Part shown: one piece after another, positions 46,236-55,800 of the stretch
Numbering within the stretch: position 1 is the first letter of the stretch
Layout: every line of letters starts with the position of its first letter
Origin: Psychrobacter sp. JCM 18900
GTDB taxonomy: Bacteria; Pseudomonadota; Gammaproteobacteria; Pseudomonadales; Moraxellaceae
Assembly (NCBI RefSeq): GCF_904846625.1
Contig: NZ_CAJHBL010000004.1
Span: forward strand, 310,001 to 374,000
Direction: 5' to 3'
DNA: 64,000 bases
The notes under the pieces: generated by a model
What the model was told of the DNA's origin: nothing
The model's input: only the letters and a program-made list of their open reading frames with translations
Database searches by the model: none
Program-made: the position numbers and the translations under genes

Positions 46236-46793
46236 TTAGTTTTTTACGATGATACCGCAACCAATACGATCGCCTGCATTGCCTGAAGGTTGACTGGTAT
46301 AGTCATCAACGCCAGCGTGTACGATAAAGGCCAAACGATTTACGCTGTATTTACCTGCTTCAGTCGCTGCGATTTTCTTGTTCACATAGTTAATAGTAGC
46401 AACACCGTCTTCGTTGGCAGTTAAGTTTGGCAAGTCACCAGCATGACCATTCATATCATCTGGATTAGAGTGTGGCTTGTTGTCTGGGTTGAAGTGACCG
46501 CCTGCTGCTTTACCCATAACGTCACAGCTACCCGTTTCATGGATATGTAATGAGACAGTTCTGCCTGGCTGTAAGTTAGTGAGTTTACCGTAAACTTGGA
46601 CGCCGCCATCGACTGGACGTAAGAAAACTTGGCCAACTTCTTTCTTCTCACCATCTACTGTTTGTATGGTTGATTTTAGCGTTGGCTGTGCTAAAGGATT
46701 GCCTGTTTGCATTTGGCTTTCTACCGTTTGACAACCAGTCATTGCTAACGCTGAACCGCATAACAGGGTACTTGCAAGTAATGTCTTATTCAT
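46236..46793 (-). CDS. sodC: Cu/Zn superoxide dismutase, probable lipoprotein
   Basis: 185 residues from the preferred ATG (46793), which has GGAG 7 bases ahead; an in-frame start 12 bases earlier lacks it. The signal peptide ends in ALAMTGC, a lipobox-like site. The metal ligands are present in VSLHIHETGSCD and GGHFNPDNKPH, and the late GNAGDRIGCGII motif carries the disulfide Cys and conserved Arg region. SodC converts superoxide to hydrogen peroxide in the periplasm. It is convergent with topA. Confidence 0.92.
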   Translation of the reverse strand: MNKTLLASTLLCGSALAMTGCQTVESQMQTGNPLAQPTLKSTIQTVDGEKKEVGQVFLRPVDGGVQVYGKLTNLQPGRTVSLHIHETGSCDVMGKAAGGHFNPDNKPHSNPDDMNGHAGDLPNLTANEDGVATINYVNKKIAATEAGKYSVNRLAFIVHAGVDDYTSQPSGNAGDRIGCGIIVKN

Positions 46794-47087
46794 TGTTATC
46801 TCCAATTGTTTGAGTTGTTATTTTTAATCTTCATTAAAGCCACGAATATATTTCGTTATTGTTCTATAAAAATCGGCGTCAATATTCGTTAACATCGTAG
46901 TCAGTATAGCCAAGCTAACTCTATAGTTATTCATCAAATGCGCAACAATCAGTTAATAAATGTAAGTAACGTATGGGTTTGAAAAACGAACTAAGGTAAA
47001 TGATTCTCAAAATTAAATGGCTTTAAATGCGTGGGAAACTTACTAAGAAGGCTATGAATTGCAAGTAGATAAATAATAAACAGGCAT

Positions 47088-47120
47088 AAAAAAGCCGCCC
47101 ATCATAGTGATGAGCGGCTT
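47088..47120 (-). terminator. Rho-independent terminator of lon
   Basis: Read on the minus strand, AAGCCGCTCATCA pairs with TGATGGGCGGCTT and is followed by a T-run of six. Confidence 0.85.
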
Positions 47121-47154
47121 ATTAATCTATAGGACGAGTTTAATAAAGGTTCAA

Positions 47155-49758
47155 TTAATTATGCAGTGCTTTGCCAGAAGTTTTATCAACGGTCACTTTG
47201 GCAGGTTTGATTGGTGTTGGCATACTCACCAAAGCAACCTTTAAGATTTCCTCAATCGTGGCGACTGGCTGAATGGTTAAGCCTTCTTTTACGTTGTCAG
47301 GAATATCAGCCAGATCACGTTCATTGGTCGCTGGGATCAAGACGTGCTTGATACCGCCGCGATGTGCCGCAAGTAGTTTTTCTTTTAGACCGCCGATACG
47401 TAGGATCTTACCGCGTAAGGTAATCTCACCTGTCATCGCAATATCTGGACGGATAGCGATACCTGTCAACGCAGAGACGAGCGCTGTCGTTAGTGCACCA
47501 CCAGCAGAGGGACCGTCTTTTGGCGTGGCGCCTTCTGGCATATGGACATGGACGTCTGTTGTTTTAAACGTCTCGTAGTCGATACCTAAGCTGTCACCTC
47601 GAGCACGAACCACACTCATAGCTGCGCGAATCGACTCTTTCATCACATCGCCTAGTGAACCAGTAAAGCTAAGCTCGCCTTTACCTTTCATACCGACCGC
47701 TTCGATGGTCAATAGCTCACCGCCGACTTGTGTCCAAGCAAGACCAGTAATACGACCAATCTCAGGCTCTTCTTCAGCCAGACCGTAGTCATACTGATGC
47801 ACACCTAGATAATCATCGATGTTCTTGTCATCGACTGTCACTAGCTGACGTTCTGCTTTTTTCGGAGCACGCGCGCCATGAGTTTCAACCGAACCGCGAA
47901 CCACTTTACGGCAGATCTTGTTCACTTCACGCTCAAGGTTACGCACACCTGCTTCACGAGTATAACTACGGACAATGCTGTGCAATGCCGCTTCAATAAT
48001 CTCAATTTCACCTTCTTTAAGACCATTTTGCTTAATTGCTTTTGGCACTAGGTATTTCTGTGCGATATTAACTTTTTCTTCTTCGGTATAACCCGGCAAG
48101 CGAATAACTTCCATACGGTCAAGCAGCGCAGGCGGAATATCCATGCTGTTGGCAGTACAGATAAACATCACTTGCGACAAATCTAAGTCCATATCTAAAT
48201 AATGGTCGTTAAAGGTATCGTTCTGTGATGGGTCTAATACTTCAAGCAACGCTGATGCTGGATCACCGCGGAAGTCTTGCGCCATCTTATCGATTTCATC
48301 CAATAGGAACAGCGGGTTTTTGACTTCTACTTTTGCAAGTGACTGAACAATTTTACCTGGCATTGCACCGATATAAGTACGGCGATGACCACGAATCTCT
48401 GCTTCATCACGTACGCCGCCGAGTGCCATACGCACAAACTTACGGCCAGTAGCACGGGCAATTGATTCACCCAATGAGGTTTTACCGACACCTGGAGGAC
48501 CGACGAGACATAGAATCGGGCCACGAAGCTTTTTCACGCGTGATTGTACGGCGAGATACTCTAAGATGCGGTCTTTTACATCTTGTAGACCATAGTGGTC
48601 TTCGTCTAATACTGTTTTGGCTTTATCTAAATTGATAGATACTTTGGTCGTCGCATTCCACGGCGTGTCCAAAATCCATTCAATATAGTTGCGTACCACT
48701 GATGATTCACTTGACGCAGGTGGCATCATTTTGAGCTTTTTGAACTCTTGCTCAGCTTTTTTGCGCACGTCTTCTGGCAAGTCAGCATCTTCTAAGCGCT
48801 GCTCTAGCTCAGCCACATCATCTTCACCATCGAACGCGCCGTCATTCATATCTGACAGCTCGTTTTTAATGGCTTTCATCTTCTCATTTAAAAAATATTC
48901 GCGCTGATTGTCTTCCATTTGCTGACGGACAGCATCTTGGATATCCTGCTCGATGTTTTGCTCAGCACTTTGCTTAACCAAATATTCAGTCAAAGTATTG
49001 ATATGCGTTTTGATATCGTCTTCTTCTAGGAAAGACTGTTTGATATCAAGGTCCATCGACACACGAGTTGAGATGAAATAAACCAATTCAAGCAAGTCGT
49101 CGATACGTTTGGCCACACGAGTCAGCTCACGTGCATTGCGAAGTCGCGCATCTGCATAGCTTTCGAATAACGTAGTTAACGCTTGAATGGTGTTTTTCTG
49201 TTGGCTCTCATCCATGCTGACATCGAGGTCGGCACGTTCAAATCTCGCCATCAATAAATCATCATGGCCTTCTATGTTATCGACACGAGCGCGGTATTGA
49301 CCTTCGATCAATACTTTAATGCAGTTCTCATCGCTATCGTGTGGCATAGTGCTGACGATGCGGCACACCGTACCGTACTGATACAAGTTATCTTGATCAA
49401 TATCTTCGGTCAGTGAGTCTTTTTGCGCGACTACCAGTACTTTGTTGCCATACTCAGCTTGTGCCAACTCAACCGCTTTCACCGATGGCGCGCGTCCCAC
49501 AAACAATGCAATCTGCATATGTGGATAGACGACGACGTCACGTAACGCCAACAGTGGCAGATAGCTTTCATCTTCATTGTCTTTGACAGCGTTGGATGAG
49601 GCATTTAACGCATCCGTAGATGAGCTTTCTGTCTCATTATTCGCGTCAGCACTGATGTTAGCGTCAGTGTCAGTATTTGCATCAGACGTCGTGTCAGTGT
49701 TCAGGGCAGATGATACATCGATGTCGATGTTGTCTTTATCAATATTATGTTCACTCAT
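47155..49758 (-). CDS. lon: ATP-dependent protease Lon (endopeptidase La)
   Basis: 867 residues from the ATG at 49758, chosen because AGGA lies 7 bases ahead; a further in-frame ATG at 49827 falls in the probable promoter. After a highly acidic Asp/Asn/Ser/Thr tail of about 60 residues comes the LON substrate-binding domain (LPLLALRDVVVYPHM), the AAA+ module with Walker A GPPGVGKTSLG and Walker B PLFLLDEIDKM, and the serine-lysine protease domain with PKDGPSAGGA (catalytic Ser) and the LRGKILRIGGLKEKLLAA Lys segment. E. coli Lon is 784; the excess is the acidic tail and C-terminal region. It degrades misfolded and regulatory proteins. Confidence 0.95.
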   Translation of the reverse strand: MSEHNIDKDNIDIDVSSALNTDTTSDANTDTDANISADANNETESSSTDALNASSNAVKDNEDESYLPLLALRDVVVYPHMQIALFVGRAPSVKAVELAQAEYGNKVLVVAQKDSLTEDIDQDNLYQYGTVCRIVSTMPHDSDENCIKVLIEGQYRARVDNIEGHDDLLMARFERADLDVSMDESQQKNTIQALTTLFESYADARLRNARELTRVAKRIDDLLELVYFISTRVSMDLDIKQSFLEEDDIKTHINTLTEYLVKQSAEQNIEQDIQDAVRQQMEDNQREYFLNEKMKAIKNELSDMNDGAFDGEDDVAELEQRLEDADLPEDVRKKAEQEFKKLKMMPPASSESSVVRNYIEWILDTPWNATTKVSINLDKAKTVLDEDHYGLQDVKDRILEYLAVQSRVKKLRGPILCLVGPPGVGKTSLGESIARATGRKFVRMALGGVRDEAEIRGHRRTYIGAMPGKIVQSLAKVEVKNPLFLLDEIDKMAQDFRGDPASALLEVLDPSQNDTFNDHYLDMDLDLSQVMFICTANSMDIPPALLDRMEVIRLPGYTEEEKVNIAQKYLVPKAIKQNGLKEGEIEIIEAALHSIVRSYTREAGVRNLEREVNKICRKVVRGSVETHGARAPKKAERQLVTVDDKNIDDYLGVHQYDYGLAEEEPEIGRITGLAWTQVGGELLTIEAVGMKGKGELSFTGSLGDVMKESIRAAMSVVRARGDSLGIDYETFKTTDVHVHMPEGATPKDGPSAGGALTTALVSALTGIAIRPDIAMTGEITLRGKILRIGGLKEKLLAAHRGGIKHVLIPATNERDLADIPDNVKEGLTIQPVATIEEILKVALVSMPTPIKPAKVTVDKTSGKALHN

Positions 49759-49814
49759 ATGTTCTTCCTCGTTCCCCAGACTTGTAAAGTCAAGTTCGTG
49801 GTTCATGTTTAGAT

Positions 49815-49842
49815 AAATGGTGCTCACGAAAAAAATTGCAAG
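49815..49842 (-). promoter_or_regulatory. Putative heat-shock (sigma-32) promoter of lon
   Basis: On the minus strand CTTGCAA (-35) and CACCATTT (-10) are separated by 13 bases, one or two changes from the RpoH consensus CTTGAAA / CCCCATNT. The predicted start of transcription leaves about 48 untranslated bases before the 49758 ATG. Confidence 0.55.
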
Positions 49843-50192
49843 GCTGATTGGTAAAGTCGTCTGCTTATCTTTGTTAAATAGTTATCTGAGCGTCCAGTTA
49901 TTAATGCAATTAATGTGGATAACGATGTGTCGTCAATAGTGTGACTGGTATATGAGTGATAAAAATAGTTAGAAATTATAGAAGAGAGTTTAGATGTATA
50001 GGTGATATTTGGCTACCCGTGATGATGTCTGATCGGTTCTATGCGTAGGCTTTATACCCAAAATAAGGTAAACTGGCGCGCGTCTAAAACAGGCTCTCAT
50101 ATTGGGACGTTTTAGACAACAGGGCGATATTCATTAGTTTCAATATTCATAGGTCTCACTAAGACCAAAGTATAAAGAACAAGGGGCAACAC
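49843..50192. other. Divergent intergenic region, lon to the antiporter gene
   Basis: 350 bases with no supported gene. A GTTTTAGAC / GTCTAAAAC inverted pair lies near 50083-50117. Confidence 0.45.
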
Positions 50193-51554
50193 ATGGCCAT
50201 CAATGCAGTATTGCTAGCAGTTATTATCATGCTAGGACTGTCACTTTCGCGAGTGCACGTGGTGCTCAGTTTATTAATCGGCGCGCTGGCAGGTGGACTG
50301 CTAGCAGGGCTTGGTATTACTGATACGCTCAATGCTTTTCAAGAAGGCATCCGTAATGGCGCAGAGATTGCGCTGTCGTATGCACTGCTCGGGGCGTTTG
50401 CGGTAGCGATTGCTCATTCGGGCTTGCCGCAGTCATTGGCAGGTGCGGTCATCAAGCGTATTGATGCTGCTGGCACGAGTGGCATGATTAAGTACATGCT
50501 GTTTGCAGGTCTCATTACCATGAGCTGCTTTAGTCAAAACTTAATCCCTATTCATATTGCCTTTATTCCGCTACTGGTACCGCCACTACTGTTAGCGTTT
50601 AATCGCATGCAGATTGATAGACGCCTAATTGCTTGTCTGATTACGTTTGGACTGGTCACCACCTATATGTTTATTCCTTATGGCTTTGGTGATATCTATC
50701 TGAATCAGATTATGCTAAAAAACGTGGGTGAAGCGGGCATTGATGTTGCCAATATTTCTGTGGTGCAAGCCATGGCGATTCCTGCATTGGGTATGCTGAT
50801 TGGTTTGCTGGTTGCTGTATGTATCAGCTACCGTAAGCCACGCGCATATCAGCAGATTGCGATAGATCAGCAAGCGCATGATGCTGTAGTAGAAGGTGAT
50901 GCATTAAGCAAAACTGCTGCTGGTGCACAGTCGCAGAGCAAGCTTAAGACATTGGTTGCACTGGCTGCTATCGTTACGGCTTTTGTGGTGCAGTTATATA
51001 CTGACTCGCTACTACTTGGCTCGATGTTTGGCTTCGGTGTCTTCATGGCGACCGGCGTGGTGAAGTGGCGTGATGCTGATGGCGTCTTTAATGATGGTAT
51101 CAAACTGATGGCGATGATTGGTTTTATTATGATTACCGCGCAAGGTTTTGCTGAAGTAATGAAAGCGACTGAGCAGATTCAGCCATTGGTCGATGGGGCA
51201 GCGTCACTGTTCGCTGGTAATAAAGCGATGGCGGCATTTATTATGCTACTAATCGGTTTGATTGTGACCATGGGTATTGGTTCGTCATTTTCGACCATTC
51301 CTATTTTGGCTGCGATTTATGTGCCGCTGTGTATCTCTCTAGGATTTTCGCCATTGGCGACTGTGGCGATTATCGGTACGGCTGGCGCGCTGGGTGATGC
51401 GGGTTCGCCTGCGTCAGATTCGACATTGGGGCCAACCTCTGGTCTAAATATCGACGGTCAACATGACCATATCAAAGATAGTGTGATACCAACATTTTTG
51501 CATTACAATATTCCGCTACTAGCATTTGGTTGGATTGCAGCGATGGTGTTGTAG
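50193..51554 (+). CDS. Na+/H+ antiporter-family (NhaC/YuiF-like) membrane protein
   Basis: A 453-residue protein with about eleven membrane segments. It matches the Na+/H+ antiporter family of the ion-transporter superfamily (YuiF-like): IIMLGLSLSRVHVVLSLLIGALAGG, FQEGIRNGAEIALSYALLGAFAVAIAHSGLP (cited by position, residues about 50-80), and the late GTAGALGDAGSPASDSTLGPTSG motif (about 400-420). Family members move Na+/H+ or amino acids such as histidine; this cannot be decided here. AAGGGGC precedes the ATG. It has its own terminator. Confidence 0.82.
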   Translation: MAINAVLLAVIIMLGLSLSRVHVVLSLLIGALAGGLLAGLGITDTLNAFQEGIRNGAEIALSYALLGAFAVAIAHSGLPQSLAGAVIKRIDAAGTSGMIKYMLFAGLITMSCFSQNLIPIHIAFIPLLVPPLLLAFNRMQIDRRLIACLITFGLVTTYMFIPYGFGDIYLNQIMLKNVGEAGIDVANISVVQAMAIPALGMLIGLLVAVCISYRKPRAYQQIAIDQQAHDAVVEGDALSKTAAGAQSQSKLKTLVALAAIVTAFVVQLYTDSLLLGSMFGFGVFMATGVVKWRDADGVFNDGIKLMAMIGFIMITAQGFAEVMKATEQIQPLVDGAASLFAGNKAMAAFIMLLIGLIVTMGIGSSFSTIPILAAIYVPLCISLGFSPLATVAIIGTAGALGDAGSPASDSTLGPTSGLNIDGQHDHIKDSVIPTFLHYNIPLLAFGWIAAMVL

Positions 51555-51585
51555 TAAGTGATTTGAACGACTGGGTTTGGTATAA

Positions 51586-51621
51586 AAGGCGAGTATAGCT
51601 ATAAGCTATGCTCGCCTTTTT
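51586..51621 (+). terminator. Terminator between the antiporter gene and the convergent acidic gene
   Basis: A 15-bp near-perfect stem AAGGCGAGTATAGCT / AGCTATGCTCGCCTT with a 3-base loop and five T. Confidence 0.88.
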
Positions 51622-51653
51622 CATTTCTCTTTATTGCTTAATTAATATGTCTT

Positions 51654-51908
51654 TTAATACTCATCATCAAAATCTCTAATCTCACCGCTTAGACTACTCA
51701 AAAATGCATCACTTTGCGCGAGCAGCTCATTTAGACGATCTTCATTGACGAGCCTTGTCATCTCCTCAGAGCTAAAAGGTTGCTCTTGACTGTAGTAACG
51801 TATCTCTCTAGCGTCCTCATTGCCTAATGTCTGCAAATATTCATCCACACTATCTGCACTGGAATCAGCAGCGCTAGAGTCTTTTTCAAATTGTTTATCG
51901 TCTTTCAT
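51654..51908 (-). CDS. Small acidic hypothetical protein
   Basis: 84 residues starting at the ATG at 51908 (MKDDKQFEKD), which overlaps the stop of the cyclo-ligase gene as ATGA and has AAGGTGG ahead of it. It is very acidic, Ser/Asp/Glu-rich and ends DFDDEY. There is no signal peptide or known domain. The overlap argues for coupled translation with the folate gene, but the function is unknown. Confidence 0.7.
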   Translation of the reverse strand: MKDDKQFEKDSSAADSSADSVDEYLQTLGNEDAREIRYYSQEQPFSSEEMTRLVNEDRLNELLAQSDAFLSSLSGEIRDFDDEY

Positions 51909-52717
51909 CAAAACCACCTTATGCCGCTTGGCGTAATTAAGCCATCTAATGGCACATCCCACGGTTGCCGCGCCAATTGTTCAACCACTTGAAAATCATA
52001 GCACCAACCTATCTTTAACGGCCTTGAAGTCCCTGAGCAATAGCTTTTACCAAGCGTCGTATCATAGAACCCGCCACCCATGCCCATACGATTACCATTT
52101 AGATCAACCGCCACAAGTGGACAGATAATCACATTCAATTCCGACGCCCATAGCAGAGCGCGGCTGTGGTTCTGTTTCATGCCTAATTGATGAATGCGAG
52201 TGGGGATATTCACCAGTTTTGAATGATAAACAGGTACAAAGCGCAATCGTTTATCATCATTACCATTGCTAGTACGACCAAGCGAGCCAACAACTGGTAA
52301 ATAAGGTAAATAGCCTAAGCGTTGACACCAGTCTAATATTAGCTGAGTAGGTAGCTCACCAAATCCATCATAGTATAGGCCAATACGCGCACGCTTTGGC
52401 AAACACTTCTGCAGCTTAGATAGATGCAAGCTTGCAGACTGAGCAAATTGTCTACGTGCGCCATCACTTAACTGACGACGCTGGCGAGTAAAGTGTCGTC
52501 TAGGCGGATTGCTGATGACAGGTTCGGATGTTTCAGTGTTGTTTGAATCCGAATTATTTAAATCAAGGTTGTTTGAATCAAGGTTGTTTGAATCAAGGTT
52601 GTTTTGCTCAGGTCGTATTGGTTTAGGATGCATAGTTTCAGAGTGCGTAATTTTAGAGTGCATAGGTATCTTATCCAATGAAGTATCAGATTGGTGATGA
52701 CAGACGTTTTTAGACAT
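51908..52717 (-). CDS. 5-formyltetrahydrofolate cyclo-ligase
   Basis: A 269-residue enzyme that converts 5-formyl-THF to 5,10-methenyl-THF with ATP. The core starts near residue 75 (RRQLSDGARRQFAQSA) and has the signature GNRMGMGGGFYDTTL near residue 220. The usual length is about 200; the extra N-terminal 70 residues contain a low-complexity NNLDS repeat encoded by 15-base tandem DNA units. An internal start may be used, for example at Met19. It overlaps the next gene by 1 codon position (ATGA). Confidence 0.85.
   Translation of the reverse strand: MSKNVCHHQSDTSLDKIPMHSKITHSETMHPKPIRPEQNNLDSNNLDSNNLDLNNSDSNNTETSEPVISNPPRRHFTRQRRQLSDGARRQFAQSASLHLSKLQKCLPKRARIGLYYDGFGELPTQLILDWCQRLGYLPYLPVVGSLGRTSNGNDDKRLRFVPVYHSKLVNIPTRIHQLGMKQNHSRALLWASELNVIICPLVAVDLNGNRMGMGGGFYDTTLGKSYCSGTSRPLKIGWCYDFQVVEQLARQPWDVPLDGLITPSGIRWF
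52546..52605. repeat. 15-base tandem repeat inside the cyclo-ligase gene
   Basis: Four units of AATCAAGGTTGTTTG (the first and last imperfect) encode the NNLDS repeats. Being a multiple of three, copy-number change would keep the frame. Confidence 0.8.
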
Positions 52718-52875
52718 TCGTTTTTAGGCATTGCTCAAGGCTATTTGTGAATATTCAACACGCCTTAGTCATGCTATCATAACGCCACTTTACATCGTAT
52801 TTCCGTTTATGTGCAGCAGCTGTTGCACTTTTTATCGTTCAGTTATTTAACAACAAACCAGTAAAGAGGGTAGTT

Positions 52876-54279
52876 ATGTCGACACAGAATCAGGCAACTC
52901 GTACCGAAAAAGACACCATGGGCAACGTGGAAGTCCCAGCTGATGCTTATTGGGGTGCGCAAACTCAGCGTAGCCGCGAGAACTTCAAAATTGGTGGCGA
53001 GACGTTGCCGCGTCCAATGATTGAAGCGATGGCACTGGTCAAAAAAGCCGCTGCGATTACCAATGCAAGCCTAGAGCGTATCGAAGGCGACAAGCGTGAT
53101 CTCATCGTACAAGCCGCTGACGAAATCATCAATGGTGGTCTGGTCGATCAGTTCCCATTGGTCGTATGGCAGACAGGTTCTGGTACGCAGTCAAACATGA
53201 ACATGAACGAAGTATTGGCCAACCGTGCTAACGAAATTGCTGGTTCTGAGCGTGGCAGCTACACGCCAATTCACCCAAATGACCATGTGAACCATGCACA
53301 GTCTACCAACGACAGCTTCCCAACGGCGATTCGTGTGGCTGCTGCTCGTCAGATCAACAGCTTGTTGATCCCAGCGGTAAAAGCACTACGCGATACGCTA
53401 GCGGCTAAAGCCAAAGAGTTCGATAGCATCGTAAAAATCGGTCGTACCCATTTACAAGATGCTACGCCTTTGACTCTAGGCCAAGAGTTCAGCGGCTATG
53501 TAAGCCAACTTGACCATTCATTAACTCGTATCGACAACGCGCTACAAGGTCTATATGAATTGCCACTAGGCGGTACTGCGGTTGGTACTGGTCTAAATGC
53601 CCATCCTGACTATGCAGTAAAATCAGCTGAGCAATTAGCGACTTTGACTGGCTTGCCATTCGTTACGTCACCAAACAAATTCGAAGCACTAGCCGCTCGT
53701 GATGCAGAAGTATTTGCCTCAGGCGCACTAAAAACGCTAGCGGGCAGCTTAAACAAAATCGCTAACGACGTACGTTGGTTGGCATCTGGTCCTCGTTGTG
53801 GTCTAGGCGAATTAACGATTCCTGAAAATGAGCCAGGCTCTTCTATCATGCCGGGTAAAGTTAACCCAACTCAGTCAGAAGCATTGACGATGGTTGTCGC
53901 TCAAGTCATGGGTAACGATGTGACGATCAGCATGGCTGGCGCATCAGGTAACTTTGAGCTAAACGTGTATAAGCCAGTTATCGCCTTTAACTTGTTACAG
54001 TCTATCAAACTGCTTGGCGATGCTTGCAACAGCTTCAACGAAAACTGTGCAGTGGGTATCGAGCCAGTGAAAGACAAAATTGATGACTTCTTGCATAACT
54101 CATTGATGCTAGTAACGTCATTGAACCGTCATGTTGGTTATGAAAATGCAGCAAAAATCGCTAAGACTGCTTATAAAGAAAACAAAACGTTGAAGCAAGT
54201 GGCGGTTGAGTTAGAGCTATTAACTGAAGCGCAGTTCGATGAGTGGGTAATTCCTGCTGATATGGTACATCCTAAGTAA
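52876..54279 (+). CDS. fumC: Class II fumarate hydratase
   Basis: A 467-residue iron-free fumarase (E. coli FumC is also 467). It interconverts fumarate and L-malate in the TCA cycle. Marks: [23 protein letters not shown] at the start (cited by position), the [19 protein letters not shown] segment near residue 134 and the fumarase/aspartase signature [13 protein letters not shown] (about residues 320-332). GAGGGTAG precedes the ATG. It stands alone and ends at a terminator. Confidence 0.96.
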   Translation: MSTQNQATRTEKDTMGNVEVPADAYWGAQTQRSRENFKIGGETLPRPMIEAMALVKKAAAITNASLERIEGDKRDLIVQAADEIINGGLVDQFPLVVWQTGSGTQSNMNMNEVLANRANEIAGSERGSYTPIHPNDHVNHAQSTNDSFPTAIRVAAARQINSLLIPAVKALRDTLAAKAKEFDSIVKIGRTHLQDATPLTLGQEFSGYVSQLDHSLTRIDNALQGLYELPLGGTAVGTGLNAHPDYAVKSAEQLATLTGLPFVTSPNKFEALAARDAEVFASGALKTLAGSLNKIANDVRWLASGPRCGLGELTIPENEPGSSIMPGKVNPTQSEALTMVVAQVMGNDVTISMAGASGNFELNVYKPVIAFNLLQSIKLLGDACNSFNENCAVGIEPVKDKIDDFLHNSLMLVTSLNRHVGYENAAKIAKTAYKENKTLKQVAVELELLTEAQFDEWVIPADMVHPK

Positions 54280-54299
54280 GCAGTAGACCAAATAATGAC

Positions 54300-54365
54300 C
54301 TGCTACGGCGTCAGACTCGCTTAATGTACGATAAGTGCAATTTGCATTCGTCTTTCTGGTAGCAG
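54300..54365. repeat. Diverged copy of the ~105-bp repeat (copy E)
   Basis: GGCGTCAGACTCGCTTAATG and TTTGCATTCGTCTTTCT match copy D after topA. Confidence 0.45.
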
Positions 54366-54401
54366 CATCATATTTTTTCCACTGAGAATTTAGAAATAAA
54401 A

Positions 54402-54446
54402 AGACCTTGTCACTTCTTTATGAGAATGTGGCAAGGTCTTTTTTTT
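54402..54446 (+). terminator. Rho-independent terminator after fumC
   Basis: Stem AAGACCTTGTCAC / GTGGCAAGGTCTT and eight T. Confidence 0.88.
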
Positions 54447-54568
54447 GTTTTCGATTGGATATTACTTTTATCTATTAAATGTTTCATTCGCTATAGAAAT
54501 AATACAATTTACTTATTATTGTATTAAGTTTACTCTCAATATCAAAATTACGTTCAATGAGGCAAACA

Positions 54569-55618
54569 ATGGCTTCCAATAAGAACTAACATTATGTACC
54601 TCAGTGCTATTTAAAAAAATTTTCTACTGATGAATCAAAAGCAGCTATTTGTCTCTATAATCTGAACAAAAAGAAACTAATAGAAAATGCACCTATAAAG
54701 AACCAGTGTTCAAAAAACTACTTCTATGGCGAAGACCTAGCTTTAGAGAAGGCGTTACAGCCGATTGAAGGGCAGTTCTCTGAAATAGTTCGCAATCTTG
54801 AAAATATAAATTACGTTCTGACAGACAAAGACAAGCTATTTCTCATAGAATTTTGGCTACTTCAACGTGCAAGAACTGAGGAGTTTTCTAAGTCTACTGC
54901 TGAATCAACTGAACAAGATATAAAAACTTTGCTTTCTATTGACATTAAAATGGAAGTTAAAGAAGTTGTTCACAAAGTAATGCAGTCGATCTTAAAAGAT
55001 AGGCATTTAATTCATGACTTAAAGGTTTGTATTTTAAAGAACAATACTAAAACTGATTTCATAACCTCAGACCATCCAGCAGTACTCACAAATCGATGGT
55101 ATTTTCTCAATAAAAAAGTGCAATTTAGATCTTTTGGATTACAGTCAGCAGGAGGACTGTTTATTTTACCTCTTACTCCTAGAATTCTTATGTTGGCCTA
55201 TGATAAAGATGTTTATAGTATTGCTAACGTAAAAGGGTGGGTTCAGCTTAAAAATAGGTGTGATGTAGATGCTTTTAACTATCTTCAGTTACTGAATTGT
55301 CGAGCTAATATATACACAGCAAATCCTGATAGTGCCCGATATCTAGAGAGTCTTCATAATAAAGTGGAGTATTCAAAATCTTTGCAAGGCCATAAAACAG
55401 AGTTTTACATTTCAGATAATTCTGACGGTAAGATAAGAGATGAAAATCGAATTGATGTTTCTGAAATTAAAGTAAATCAAAAGTTCTTCAAAGTCTCTCA
55501 AACCGTTTACGCTACACCACCAATATGGCCTAGAGTAATAAATTGGAAGCCAAATGGGTTTATAATGACAAATGACACGTATGATGATTTTGTTCGTCAA
55601 GCAGTAGTAAAAAAATAG
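54569..55618 (+). pseudogene. DUF4238-family gene with an in-frame stop at codon 7
   Basis: One frame runs from the ATG at 54569 (GAGG 6 bases ahead) to the stop at 55616-55618, broken only by a TAA at 54587-54589. Read through, the protein is about 349 residues and begins MASNKN-stop-HYVPQCYLKKFS, exactly the DUF4238 opening in which the stopped codon is normally Gln (QHYVPQ). A single C-to-T change (CAA to TAA) explains it. Downstream family marks are intact: LFLIEFWLLQRARTEE, FITSDHPAVL near the middle, and FILPLTPRILML. The gene is AT-rich compared with its neighbours. Its function is unknown; translation could restart at an internal codon. Confidence 0.75.
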
Positions 55619-55752
55619 GGCGAAGTGATTTTTATAAAATGTCGATCCGCAAAGGCTAGCTAGAGTCAGTAAAAGTAATTTTATTCAAACAACTAAACTT
55701 CTCTGACTTCTTAAAAACTCAAAATATGTGTTTATCTAAAGTACCTACAAAA

Positions 55753-55778
55753 AAGCCAAGCAAAATGCTTGGCTTTTT
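55753..55778 (-). terminator. Bidirectional terminator after mipA-like gene
   Basis: Stem AAGCCAAGCA / TGCTTGGCTT with a 3-base loop and T-runs on both strands (six on the minus strand). Confidence 0.85.
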
Positions 55779-55800
55779 CATATCAAACTTCTAAGCTTAG

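Noticed and set aside
49759..49827. Longer N-terminus for Lon starting at 49827
   Set aside because: It overlaps a probable sigma-32 promoter, and the ATG at 49758 has a proper ribosome-binding site.
52757..52769. AACACGCCTTAG upstream of fumC as a MITE end
   Set aside because: Too short and mismatched; could be chance.
54929..55618. The 3' part of the DUF4238 gene as a complete gene starting at TTG 54929
   Set aside because: The frame continues upstream with the family's conserved N-terminal motifs and a well-placed ATG at 54569; this is only a fragment.
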